Source: Candidatus Taylorbacteria bacterium RIFCSPHIGHO2_01_FULL_51_15
GTDB lineage: Bacteria > Patescibacteriota > Minisyncoccia > Phycocordibacterales > UBA10002
Direction of reading: 5' to 3'
Assembly: GCA_001820935.1 (NCBI GenBank)
Contig: MHRI01000029.1
Location: 1-47,150, forward strand
DNA length: 47,150 nt
The first letter of the stretch is position 1; the number at the start of each line of letters is the position of its first letter. Shown here piece by piece: positions 8,433 through 18,142 of the stretch. The notes beneath the pieces were generated by a model. That model did not search any database. It was not told the DNA's origin and saw nothing but the letters and a program-made list of their open reading frames with translations. The position numbers and the translations under genes were made by a program.

Positions 8433-8659
8433 ACGTTCTTGGGTTAATTTTTAATAGGAGATCCTTTTGTTCAACAACAAAAAGAGATAGAGCGCTCGAC
8501 GTATCATCGTACGTTAAGCGTAACATCACCACTATTATAGCGCCTTTACCGAATCAGAAGTGAAGGCATGCCTGTGGATAACTTTACGTGTATCCCTTCA
8601 CGGCAGTAACACAATATGGCTAGAAACTTCATCCCCTAAGCTGACAGGGAGATAATGTA

Positions 8660-9340
8660 CTAGTTCAGTGACTCTAAGAGTACGGTGAAGCTCGCGTCCC
8701 CGGGAATAGCTTTTAACCCCTTCTCCAGAATAGCTCTTGCTTTTGATCCATCATTCATCGTCTCGCTATAGAATTCAAAGAGCCGAAGATAGCGATACGG
8801 TGTCGTCGAGTCGAGTTTGAGTGCGAGAAGGAAATTCTGCTCGGCCTTTGGATACTCTTTAAGATAAGTACTGTATAGGACACCGAGGCTATCAGCCGCA
8901 AGAGCGCTTGTGGGAGTAAGCGCGAGGGCGTATGCGTAGGCCTGCCTAGCCCCCTCGTAATCCTCTATTCCCTTGCGGTGGAACCCAAGATCGAGCCATA
9001 GCGCCGTACTGTTTGGATCTTGTTTGAGAGCGTCGATAGTAGCCGCAAGCTTGTTCTCCGCCGCCAAAGCGACATCGGGTGGGAAGCTCTTAGGTACGAC
9101 GATAGGGCGGGTTAAGTCAGGAATACGCATCTTTACCGGTGTCGCGTTAGATGTGGTCGAGGTAGGTTCTACAAAATCGTAATCAATTCCTGGTGTACCG
9201 ACGCTCCCTATGCTTGAAGTAGCTTGAGCGCCCGGCATGGGGGTTCCCGCATTGGAACGATAGAGAAAAGCGAGCAAACCCGCAATGGCACCGATACAGA
9301 GGAGTACCGTGATCACCCAAGTTGTTTTGTGTACTGTCAT
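8660..9340 (-). CDS. TPR-repeat membrane-anchored protein
   Basis: N-terminal TM segment; ALWLDLGFHRKGIEDYEGARQAYAYALALTPTSALAADSLGVLYSTYLKEYPKAEQNFLLALKLD. Confidence 0.8.
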   Translation of the reverse strand: MTVHKTTWVITVLLCIGAIAGLLAFLYRSNAGTPMPGAQATSSIGSVGTPGIDYDFVEPTSTTSNATPVKMRIPDLTRPIVVPKSFPPDVALAAENKLAATIDALKQDPNSTALWLDLGFHRKGIEDYEGARQAYAYALALTPTSALAADSLGVLYSTYLKEYPKAEQNFLLALKLDSTTPYRYLRLFEFYSETMNDGSKARAILEKGLKAIPGDASFTVLLESLN

Positions 9341-9350
9341 AACAGGGAAA

Positions 9351-9404
9351 GTATACCCCCACACCAATTCGCCGACAAGGCGGCGAATTGGTGTGGGGGT
9401 ATAC
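9351..9404. repeat. Perfect 24-bp inverted repeat, 6-nt loop
   Basis: GTATACCCCCACACCAATTCGCCG-ACAAGG-CGGCGAATTGGTGTGGGGGTATAC. Confidence 0.97.
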
Positions 9405-9454
9405 CCGATATGTTCTTATGTTCTTCGGCGCAACAAGAAACGAAACAAAAAAAG

Positions 9455-9503
9455 GCAAGACAAAACCCCCTCCGACCATAGTCGTAGGGGGTTTGTCTTA
9501 TGC
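9455..9503 (-). terminator. Terminator of the S-layer-like gene
   Basis: Minus strand AAGACAAACCCCCTACGACTATGGTCGGAGGGGGTTTTGTCTTGCCTTTTTTTG. Confidence 0.8.
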
Positions 9504-9546
9504 TAACCGATCGTCACAAGCAATCGGCTAGACGAGAATCTTCTCA

Positions 9547-12500
9547 TTAGATGGACACCGAGGATGCTTGCGTAGACAGCGTACCTGTCGGATTAAGCAG
9601 TGTGCCATCCTTGTCGTAGATCGGGATACCATAGCCGTTGGTCCAGTCGAGGTTGTCCTCGGCGGTAGCTGCGGTTGTCGGCGATGTGGTAGAGAACGGC
9701 GACCAGATGAAGTTATTCGTCGTTGACGCATACCCACTTGTACCAGCATTCTCCCTAAGGTCTACTCCAGAGGCTTTGCCCATGAGTTTTGCAAGAGACG
9801 GGTAGGCCGTGTCAACAGCAAGCTTCACGTTGATCGAGTTCGTGCCCGCGGCAGGATTATTCACCGTAGCGCTAAGGATGTACTCCTTGCTGCCTCCTGC
9901 CGGTACGCGCCGAGCTTCATTGGCGTCGAAGACAATCTCAAGACCATCTGGGAAGTCTGTGGCTACTGCAGTCTTGAAGTCAGCTCCATTGCTTGAGCTT
10001 GTTGCGAGTACGCCGGCACCGCGGAGTTCAAAGTCATTGACTCTGAATCCTGTCGGACCTGACGTGGCGATGATGAAGGTTACTTTGTAAATCATCATAT
10101 CAGCATTCGCGTCGGGGTTGGTCACCGTGAACTTGTAGAGAGGGTTGCCCGTGACGAGTGCATTCGCTCCCAAGTTGGTGATCGTGACGGTCGGTACGTT
10201 CTTGAAGACACGTACACCGTTCGTCGTAACGTCAGTCGTGTAACCGCTGACATTTGCGCCTGAATCTCCACCGGTCGCGTAGTTGCCGTTGATGCCTACA
10301 TTGTTTCCATCATAGGTGACTGTAAGGAACCCGCCATATCCACCGTTACCCGCTGTGCTGTCGGAGTTCGTGTTCGCGTCATGCGCTCGGAGGTCTCCCT
10401 TGACGATAACCGTCTTCGCCCCTGAAGGACCTTTCCCAAGGACGACAGGATTACTCGAGCTATTTGGAACCATAGTGAGTGTAGAAGAAGTCGCGTAGTC
10501 AGTGTCGGCTCCAAATTGAGCCTCACCAACCTGCGTGCTACCTACCCACAAGGTAATCTTTCTGTTTTCGAGGTCAGCCGGTGCGCTTGACGCAACGTTA
10601 CCAAGTTGCAGAGCAATCTGCTTCAGCATGAGCTCCTCTGTAAGGTCAGCCTCGAACTTGAGAGCCGCGAGTGGGACGTTTAATGTCCCCGCTCGTACCG
10701 CGCGATAGTTGTACGCGCTTGAGCTGTCGGCCGTCACCGTGTAAGAACCACCAGATGCCGCTGTCATCTTTTGACCGGTTGCGTCATTGATAGTCTCGCC
10801 AATGGTCTGGGCACTTGCAAGACCAGTGGCACCAGTCCAATCTGCGGACCCATCAATTCCCCACCAATAGATGTTGTTTGCCGTACCGCTCTTGAGGTCG
10901 CAGGTAAGTACCAAGGTCTTCGCAGTTCCCTTTGGAACGAGCAATCCCGTGCCATCGAAGGTAAAGGTAGTCGTTGAAGCAAGAGATGAAGGATTCTTGG
11001 TGTTCGAACCAGTCGTGAGCGACGTGCCCGTCTTTGAACCGTCACGAAGTTGACAGTTCGTAAGGTCAGTCGCCACGCCAGTGGTCGCGTCGTTGTAGAG
11101 AGGGACCGTCGTTACGCGGATGTCCTCACCTGATGCCGTAGCATCGAAGACGTACCTTGCGAACTCGATTCCTTTGCCTCCCGCGATTACGGTCTGTGCC
11201 GGCGGTTGCGTAAGCGCGCTCACCGTGAGTGCACCTGACTTGACCGTCATAGCATTAAACGTAAGCGCTGATGTCGGCGCGGGCGTGATGGTCTTTCCTG
11301 TCGTAAGACCTTTTACCGTAGCGAAGTCGCTTGACGGCGTGGTAGAAGCGGTAATGGTCGTGTTGTTGTTCATGTCGGTACCGATCTTCCCCTTGAGGAA
11401 GTAAGTATTCTGACCAACCGGGAAGGTGACGGTGTCCGTAAAGACGAACGAACCTTCACCCGAACCTGCTGTATTTGAGCTGTCAGCCGCCGTTCCATCA
11501 ACCGGACCGGCAACCACGGAGCCGTTGGCATCCGTCAGCGTGATGTTGGTGATGTCATCGATATCATCAGCATCATTTGAACCGAGGGTAACGTTGAATC
11601 CGAGTCGTCCTACTGAAATCGCCTCACCTTTCACGTCCACAATGAACGCGCCGAGAGGTTGACTCTGGGTATTGATCGCGATGTTCTGTGCCGGAGCGGC
11701 GTTGGATGTCGAAACGTTCATGCTCCCGACATCAATCGTGAGTACGGCCGCGTCGTAGTAGTAGTCATCCGCGTTATGCACGTCCGCGCCATCGGTAGTC
11801 GCGGCGCTTCCGTCAAAGTCGGGCATAATGCCGTAGCCGTAGAGTTCTCCCGTAAGATCGATGTCCGTTCGCTTGGCGATATCGAAGTCAACTTTACGTC
11901 CTGATCCGCCAATGACGTCGCCCTTGATCGAGATTTCTTTTGAGAAACCTTTTTCAATGACGAGCCCAGAGCCGAAACTCGCGGTGTAGTACTGTCCACC
12001 ATCGGTAATCACCGGTTCATAGGCGGTGCCGTCAACATAAATCTTGATGTTAGCGAGGTCAGAAGCGCTTGCCGATTCCGTCTGATTCCATCGTATGGAC
12101 TTGAGACGAAGATTCTCTGCAGAACCCGCGGTTACACGGATAGACGAGAAGGTGTATGCCGTGATACCTACCTCCTTCGTTACCGAAGTACCCGGGTCAA
12201 GAGATCCGCGAGCAACAGTGGCCGAACCTACCGTGAGGCCTTCGTTGATGGTCTGGGCCGTTCCCGTAATTGGGAATGAACCGCTCACCGTTGCCCCCGT
12301 GTTCACCTGAACAAGGGAGAGTGAGGCGATCATGCCGGCATGCGCGGCCGTGCCTGAAGACGGGCGGTTTCCCGCGATCGTCATCGTGCGGGTCGTGCCT
12401 GCTTTCACCACAAATGGCTGTGTAAGTGTCGTCTGGTGCTGTGAGTTAAGCGTCTTTGAGAGGCCGACCTGCATACCAGTCTCGTCGAGCAAGATAACGC

Positions 12501-13278
12501 TGTCGAGAGCGGCATCAACTGACTGGCCTGTTCGCTCAACCACAAGTCCATTCACCGTTACATCCGAAGAACCAGCGGTAAAGTTTACTCTGGTGAACGG
12601 AATGCGTGCCCCCTTAAGAGGAGCGAGCTGCGCGGCAGGCTGTTGTGGCGCGGCCATCACGGAAAGACCGGAACCACTCGGTACCGTACCGGTACCTGTT
12701 CCAGTGCCCGTTCCTGTACCAGTTCCTGTGCCCGTGCCTGTGCCTGTGCCCGTGCCCGTGCCGCTCATGCTATTTAGCTTAGCTCGGCTAGAAGCACCTA
12801 CAAATCCTGTTCCGGAAGTAAGTCCGACCGGAGTGAGGACTTCAGAAGCGTACTTGTTTTGGAATTTAATCACCGCAGCTTTGGTTGCAGGACCGAATGT
12901 AGATGTTTCATTTCCTGGTGATCCTGCGCCTGAAACCGCAACCATCGTGGCCGAATCCATGTTGAGAACCTTTTGAAGATTCATCACATCAGCTCCGGTA
13001 TCACCCTGTTTGAGATTTCGCGTGAATATATAGCCGCTTCCCGTGCTGGTACCGCCAGTCGATCCCGAAGGCGTACCTCCTGTAAGAGAAGTGCGCACAT
13101 TACTGATCGTAGCTGCGTCGGCTCCGAACGAGGTAAGAAGCGAGATGATCGCATCCACCTGGGAAGTCGACAATGCGGCATTCGCGGTATCTACTCCCAC
13201 TCCCGCTACCAGCGTGAGTGAAAGCATAAGACCGAGAAATCCCGAAACGATTTTCTTTGTTTTGGATTTACTTGTCAT
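9547..13278 (-). CDS. Very large secreted surface (S-layer-like) protein with N-terminal peptidoglycan-binding-like domain
   Basis: Signal peptide (KKIVSGFLGLMLSLTLVAGVGVDTANA), LKQGDTGADVMNLQKVLN..GSPGNETSTFGPATKAAVIKFQNKY, GTGTGT linker, long beta-rich Thr/Ala/Gly-rich body. Confidence 0.8.
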   Translation of the reverse strand: MTSKSKTKKIVSGFLGLMLSLTLVAGVGVDTANAALSTSQVDAIISLLTSFGADAATISNVRTSLTGGTPSGSTGGTSTGSGYIFTRNLKQGDTGADVMNLQKVLNMDSATMVAVSGAGSPGNETSTFGPATKAAVIKFQNKYASEVLTPVGLTSGTGFVGASSRAKLNSMSGTGTGTGTGTGTGTGTGTGTGTGTGTVPSGSGLSVMAAPQQPAAQLAPLKGARIPFTRVNFTAGSSDVTVNGLVVERTGQSVDAALDSVILLDETGMQVGLSKTLNSQHQTTLTQPFVVKAGTTRTMTIAGNRPSSGTAAHAGMIASLSLVQVNTGATVSGSFPITGTAQTINEGLTVGSATVARGSLDPGTSVTKEVGITAYTFSSIRVTAGSAENLRLKSIRWNQTESASASDLANIKIYVDGTAYEPVITDGGQYYTASFGSGLVIEKGFSKEISIKGDVIGGSGRKVDFDIAKRTDIDLTGELYGYGIMPDFDGSAATTDGADVHNADDYYYDAAVLTIDVGSMNVSTSNAAPAQNIAINTQSQPLGAFIVDVKGEAISVGRLGFNVTLGSNDADDIDDITNITLTDANGSVVAGPVDGTAADSSNTAGSGEGSFVFTDTVTFPVGQNTYFLKGKIGTDMNNNTTITASTTPSSDFATVKGLTTGKTITPAPTSALTFNAMTVKSGALTVSALTQPPAQTVIAGGKGIEFARYVFDATASGEDIRVTTVPLYNDATTGVATDLTNCQLRDGSKTGTSLTTGSNTKNPSSLASTTTFTFDGTGLLVPKGTAKTLVLTCDLKSGTANNIYWWGIDGSADWTGATGLASAQTIGETINDATGQKMTAASGGSYTVTADSSSAYNYRAVRAGTLNVPLAALKFEADLTEELMLKQIALQLGNVASSAPADLENRKITLWVGSTQVGEAQFGADTDYATSSTLTMVPNSSSNPVVLGKGPSGAKTVIVKGDLRAHDANTNSDSTAGNGGYGGFLTVTYDGNNVGINGNYATGGDSGANVSGYTTDVTTNGVRVFKNVPTVTITNLGANALVTGNPLYKFTVTNPDANADMMIYKVTFIIATSGPTGFRVNDFELRGAGVLATSSSNGADFKTAVATDFPDGLEIVFDANEARRVPAGGSKEYILSATVNNPAAGTNSINVKLAVDTAYPSLAKLMGKASGVDLRENAGTSGYASTTNNFIWSPFSTTSPTTAATAEDNLDWTNGYGIPIYDKDGTLLNPTGTLSTQASSVSI
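12690..12768. repeat. Hexanucleotide coding tandem repeat ((GT)n linker)
   Basis: Repeated GTNCCNGTNCCNGT units encoding TGTGTGTGTGTGTG. Confidence 0.9.
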
Positions 13279-14205
13279 ATGTATGATTAATATAAAGGTT
13301 TTTGTCCTCATCATCTGATACGTCATCCGCCGATTGGCGGCACAGCCTACTTGTCTTCGACGAGCAGGTTATGTTGGGTGTCAGAGTGTATAGGACATCA
13401 CCGGCACAGCGTACCGTGCACAGTGCAACCTCCGTCCCCGCTTCCGAGTCTTTTCCTTTGCGTTAACGAAAGGAGGTGACCCATGGTCGAGAACGAAGAC
13501 ATTAGTTTTCGACTCAAAAACTAATGTAATTTCGTTGTCTGTCTTTCCACTACCCTCACATAAAAATTTTAATAAGTGAGTGAAGTGGCACACAACTATT
13601 CCGCTCCCGTTCTAATTCGACGAAAGGGCGCGTCCTAGTATTTATTTGAGAAGCTCTATCTGTAGTTCAGCCAGTCCCAAGTTCATCCCATTTTTGAGAA
13701 ATGGGGTGGAGTGGGATTCGGAACAAAATCTTCCATGCGGGAGTTGTAGTAATTGCAATAACTGAAGTACTTTAACTGTCGTATTCGATTGTCAACGAAC
13801 TTCCATTTCGGACTCTCTGAATATCCTTGCTGCTCTTCAAAAGTCAGCCATAGCGTCCACAAATTGTACGTGGAAACACTATATTCAGGATCAATTATAC
13901 GGCGAAGCTTAAAGCCCTGCAAAACCAGTGTCTGTGGATAACTCCAAAAAGGAGCATTTCGAGGTTACTATACCTCTCCAGCTCTCCATTTTTACGGTTT
14001 ACCCAGAGGGAGCAAGTATTGCATAAGCTACCCTTGAAGTCAACGAGAACCTGGAATCTGTGCTTTGCCCCCAAAAATCGCTGAAAATATAAGGTAGTTT
14101 TCATTTCGCTCTCCACCCGCTACAAAGCGCTATATTCGAGTAGGCTCTATGGCACCCGTGAATGCAATTGTGTAAGGGACGAGAGTATGTGAACGAATAT
14201 GTCGC

Positions 14206-15132
14206 TCAAGCGCTCGTATGAAGCGAGTATCGGCTCCAGCGGCGGTCACCCTCTCTTTTAAGGACACCGGTTTGCACCAACTCCACGAGAAGTCGCTGGA
14301 TAGTCTTCTCGCTACATTCTGTGATGACCTCTGAAAAATCCTTTATCATTGCCTTATCTTTTTGTCTAAGAACGGCGAGGATACCCTGTTTTCGATCCTC
14401 TCGGGTTCGTTCAGAGGAACTCGAGTTAGCTTTGCGGGGGACGGAGGTGTGGGATTTCGGCATCGGCTCGTCTACTCGCCTCGCCACAGGGCTGTCCTTT
14501 ATATCCTCATGTCCTTTAATGAGGTAGGTGTCTTTTTGTGTCCTTTTGAGACGCTCAAATTCTGAAAGTGATTGGAGAGTAACTTCCCCTCGTTCACCGA
14601 CCGGGAAAAACCCTTTTGAAAAGGTCTCGCTCTGGGTTTCCTTTAATTTCGATTCTCCGAAGATATCTTTCGGAATCCCAAAAAAGCTTTCTTCTAAAAA
14701 AGGAGGAGAGAGAGGTAAACTACTGGCTCGCCCTCTCCCCTCAATGATAGTAAGTAACATTTCGAGCTCCTTCTTTAATACCGAGAAGTTCATAGATGAG
14801 AGCAAGTCAGCGATGTACGCAATGTCAACAAGGGAGAAAATATGTGCCACTTCGGCAAGTGTGTCAGAAAGAAACTCTTTGCTGTGAACGGTTGATCGCT
14901 CTTTAAAGGACAAGACGTGTTCAATGAGTAAAGATCCGCTCTCGCGCAGTGCCCACTTCAGTGGTTCCGAATCTGGAAACAAACCGGTGATCACGTACAG
15001 AGCCGCGACGATGCGCTCCGTCTTTTTGAAAAGAAAAAGTAGCGAATGATCGTCCCTAAGAATGTCTGTGGTCCCGGATTTATCCAGTATTTGCAGGGCT
15101 CTTTCTATTTGGCTGTATCGCCGAGGATTCAT
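14206..15132 (-). CDS. Putative DNA-binding regulator with C-terminal winged-helix domain
   Basis: C-terminus RKQGILAVLRQKDKAMIKDFSEVITECSEKTIQRLLVELVQTGVLKREGDRRWSRYSL resembles wHTH. Confidence 0.65.
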   Translation of the reverse strand: MNPRRYSQIERALQILDKSGTTDILRDDHSLLFLFKKTERIVAALYVITGLFPDSEPLKWALRESGSLLIEHVLSFKERSTVHSKEFLSDTLAEVAHIFSLVDIAYIADLLSSMNFSVLKKELEMLLTIIEGRGRASSLPLSPPFLEESFFGIPKDIFGESKLKETQSETFSKGFFPVGERGEVTLQSLSEFERLKRTQKDTYLIKGHEDIKDSPVARRVDEPMPKSHTSVPRKANSSSSERTREDRKQGILAVLRQKDKAMIKDFSEVITECSEKTIQRLLVELVQTGVLKREGDRRWSRYSLHTSA

Positions 15133-15388
15133 TTTAAGATAGAAGAAAGATGTCCTTTATGTCCTTAATAGCCTGAAGAAGTGTCCTTTAAAGCTATGTC
15201 GTCATGGACACTCTCTGAGACACTCCAGACTTGTGAGCGGATACGTATGTCCATTATCATGTCCTTTAGATAAAAAGCAAGAACGACATAAGACTAGAGC
15301 ATGGATCCCGTCAAATGGCAATCTTTTCTTGCGTCCTTTTAGTGCGAGAGGTGAGGCATGTTATACTGATAAGGCGGACGTCTTTTTC

Positions 15389-17593
15389 ATGCCAAGAAAG
15401 AATAAAAGCGAATACCGTTCCCCTCTCCTCCGAGAGGAGACGCTTCAGGGGGTGCTTGCCGTCCTCTTTTTTGCTGTAGGGCTCATTCTCGTTCTCTCGG
15501 CCTTCGGGAAAGCCGGCGAGGGCGGAAAAACACTTTTTTCGTGGTTGACGCGATTTGCGGGGGTGGGTTTCTATATTCTCCCGGTGTTTGCCTTCTTTCT
15601 CTCTTTCGGGTTTTTGCGGGCACTGAAAGGACTCTTCCCGCTCAAAAAGACAATCGGAGCGTTTATTCTTCTCATAACTGGACTTGCTATCATTGAACTC
15701 CTTTTTCCTACCGAAGGCGGGTTTTTGGGAAACGCGATAGCTTCTCCTCTCGCCAGCCTCTTCGAGATCTACATGTCGCTCGTCATTCTTGCAACAGGCT
15801 TTGTGATCGCTCTTCTCGTAATGTTTGAAGCGTCACTCTCCATGCGCACGCTTTCTCTCTGGTGGGAGAACCTCCGCGGTAAACGGGAAGAAACACGGGT
15901 AACCGGCCTTGAAGCACAGGGAGACCTCCTAGAAGAGGAAGAGCTGCAAACAGAAGATGTAGTGGAGCCTCCAAAAAAGCTGGACTCGAAGACTAAGATT
16001 AAAAACGGGGTGGAGACGGATGTCGTGCCTAGCCTAAAGACAACGTTCAGACATTGGGGCACGTACACGCCTCCGCCCCTTTCCCTCCTCGAGGTGGACA
16101 AAGGAAAACCCGGGGTTGGGGACATCAAGGCGAACGCAAACATCATCAAACGCACGCTTCAGAATTTCGGCATTGAGGTTGAGATGGATGAAATATCCAT
16201 CGGGCCGGCGGTGACGAGGTATGCGCTGAAACCCGCGGAAAGTGTTCGTCTTTCCAAAATTGTTGCCCTGCAGCGAGAACTTGAACTCGCCCTCGCCGCG
16301 CACCCTATCCGCATCGAGGCGCCCATTCCCGGAAAATCGCTCGTGGGTATTGAGATACCAAATAGCGTCAAGGCGACGGTCGGACTCGCCACCATGCTCG
16401 GAAGTGCTGAATTCAGCTCCTCCGAGAAACCGCTGCTCATGTCTCTTGGCAAAGACCTATCCGGAAAAGCGCATTTCGCGAACCTCTCAAAGATGCCGCA
16501 CGCGCTCATTGCCGGGGCTACCGGTTCGGGAAAATCCGTCACGATTCACACGATCCTCACTTCCCTTCTTTTCCGCAATTCTCCTGATGACCTGAAACTG
16601 ATCCTCATCGACCCTAAGCGTGTTGAGCTCACGCTGTACAACAAAATCCCTCACCTCCTCACACCGGTTATCACCGACGCGAAAAAAACCATCTTGGCCC
16701 TGAAATGGGCCGCCAAAGAGATGGACCGGCGATACGATATCTTAGAATCAGAATCAGTGAGAGACATCCAGTCCTATCACAAAAACATCGTTGAGCCTGA
16801 ATTCAAAAAACTTGAAAAAACCTCCAAGCAAGTGTCGGAACAAGAGTCCGAGAGCACGGAGAAACTCCCTGAACGCATGCCGTATCTTGTCATTATCATT
16901 GATGAGCTCGCGGACATTATGTCTACCTACCCCCGAGAACTTGAAGCGTCCATTGTCCGCTTGGCGCAAATGAGTCGCGCGGTAGGTATTCATCTTATCC
17001 TCTCTACCCAACGCCCCTCCGTGAACGTCATTACCGGCCTCATCAAGGCGAATATTCCCGCGCGCATCGCACTTCAAGTCTCTTCGCAGATTGATTCGCG
17101 TACCATTCTTGATACGGGCGGCGCGGAAAAACTCCTCGGCGCGGGAGATATGCTTTTCCTTTCCGGTGAGATGTCGAAGCCTACCCGGCTACAGTCGGCC
17201 TTTATTTCTGAAACTGAAGTAAAAAAAGTGACGAAGCATCTCGCGGAACAATACAAGGATGAAGTGCCTCACGAACTAAACTTAGGTGGAAACGAACCTG
17301 GAGTAAACTCCATCTTCGAAAGTTCGATTGGTGACGATGACGAAATAGATGATGATCTTTATGAAGAAGCTCGTGAAGCGGTGCTTGCGGCTGGTAAAGC
17401 ATCAACCTCCTACTTACAACGTAAACTTCGAATAGGTTATTCTCGCGCGGCGCGACTTATGGATATACTTGAGGAGAAAAGTGTCATTGGTCCCGCCGAT
17501 GGGTCCAAGCCTCGCGGGGTTATAGGCGCCGCGGGACATGATGCTCCTCCCCCTCCAAAAGATGAGGGTGCGCCGGGACCGGGAGAATTGTAA
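15389..17593 (+). CDS. ftsK: DNA translocase FtsK/SpoIIIE
   Basis: N-terminal TM helices; PHALIAGATGSGKSVTIHTILTSLL Walker A; VIIIDELADIM; HLILSTQRPSVNVITGLIKANIPARIALQVSSQIDSRTILD; C-terminal gamma-like wHTH. Confidence 0.97.
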   Translation: MPRKNKSEYRSPLLREETLQGVLAVLFFAVGLILVLSAFGKAGEGGKTLFSWLTRFAGVGFYILPVFAFFLSFGFLRALKGLFPLKKTIGAFILLITGLAIIELLFPTEGGFLGNAIASPLASLFEIYMSLVILATGFVIALLVMFEASLSMRTLSLWWENLRGKREETRVTGLEAQGDLLEEEELQTEDVVEPPKKLDSKTKIKNGVETDVVPSLKTTFRHWGTYTPPPLSLLEVDKGKPGVGDIKANANIIKRTLQNFGIEVEMDEISIGPAVTRYALKPAESVRLSKIVALQRELELALAAHPIRIEAPIPGKSLVGIEIPNSVKATVGLATMLGSAEFSSSEKPLLMSLGKDLSGKAHFANLSKMPHALIAGATGSGKSVTIHTILTSLLFRNSPDDLKLILIDPKRVELTLYNKIPHLLTPVITDAKKTILALKWAAKEMDRRYDILESESVRDIQSYHKNIVEPEFKKLEKTSKQVSEQESESTEKLPERMPYLVIIIDELADIMSTYPRELEASIVRLAQMSRAVGIHLILSTQRPSVNVITGLIKANIPARIALQVSSQIDSRTILDTGGAEKLLGAGDMLFLSGEMSKPTRLQSAFISETEVKKVTKHLAEQYKDEVPHELNLGGNEPGVNSIFESSIGDDDEIDDDLYEEAREAVLAAGKASTSYLQRKLRIGYSRAARLMDILEEKSVIGPADGSKPRGVIGAAGHDAPPPPKDEGAPGPGEL

Positions 17594-17700
17594 AGAAACA
17601 AATGACATATCACTGAATAACTGAATGACCCATTCCCCCGAAATCAGAGTTTTTCGTTATTCGTGATTCAGTTATACGTTATTAGTCATTCAGTTCTGCT

Positions 17701-18111
17701 ATGGAGAGAACCCCCAAACTCATCGCTGGTATCAGTATCGCCGTAGTTATACTTACGAGTCTCGGGATCTACGCCTATCTTCAATCGCGAGAATATCTGC
17801 GAGGACCCGTGCTCACGATTTCAGAGCCGTTAAATGGCGCTACCTCCACAACGTCCCTCGTCACGCTTCGCGGGACATCGAAGAATATTTCCTTTCTTAC
17901 CCTAAATGGGCGGCAGATCTTTACCGACGAGCAGGGACGATTCGAGGAGTCATTGCTCCTCGAAGAGGGCTATTCTATAATGACCCTTGAGGCTAAGGAT
18001 AGGTTTGGGCACACTGAAATTAAGCGTCTGGAGCTGGTGTATAAGCCAATGGAAAATCAAAATGGAAATAGCAAAATGGAAAATGGAACCACAACCGCTC
18101 CGCAATTTTGA
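17701..18111 (+). CDS. Membrane-anchored protein with Big-like/glucodextranase-B-like domain
   Basis: N-terminal TM; ISEPLNGATSTTSLVTLRGTSKNISFLTLNGRQIFTDEQGRFEESLLLEEGYSIMTLEAKDRFGH. Confidence 0.75.
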   Translation: MERTPKLIAGISIAVVILTSLGIYAYLQSREYLRGPVLTISEPLNGATSTTSLVTLRGTSKNISFLTLNGRQIFTDEQGRFEESLLLEEGYSIMTLEAKDRFGHTEIKRLELVYKPMENQNGNSKMENGTTTAPQF

Positions 18112-18142
18112 AGTTTGATTTTTTAACTCTACATTCCTTATT

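Noticed and set aside
12690-12768. CRISPR-like short repeats
   Set aside because: It is an uninterrupted in-frame hexanucleotide repeat encoding a Gly-Thr linker; no spacer structure. No CRISPR array seen anywhere in the window.
13469-13480. 16S rRNA 3' end (TCACCTCCTTT on the minus strand)
   Set aside because: Flanking sequence has no 16S helix 44/45 features.
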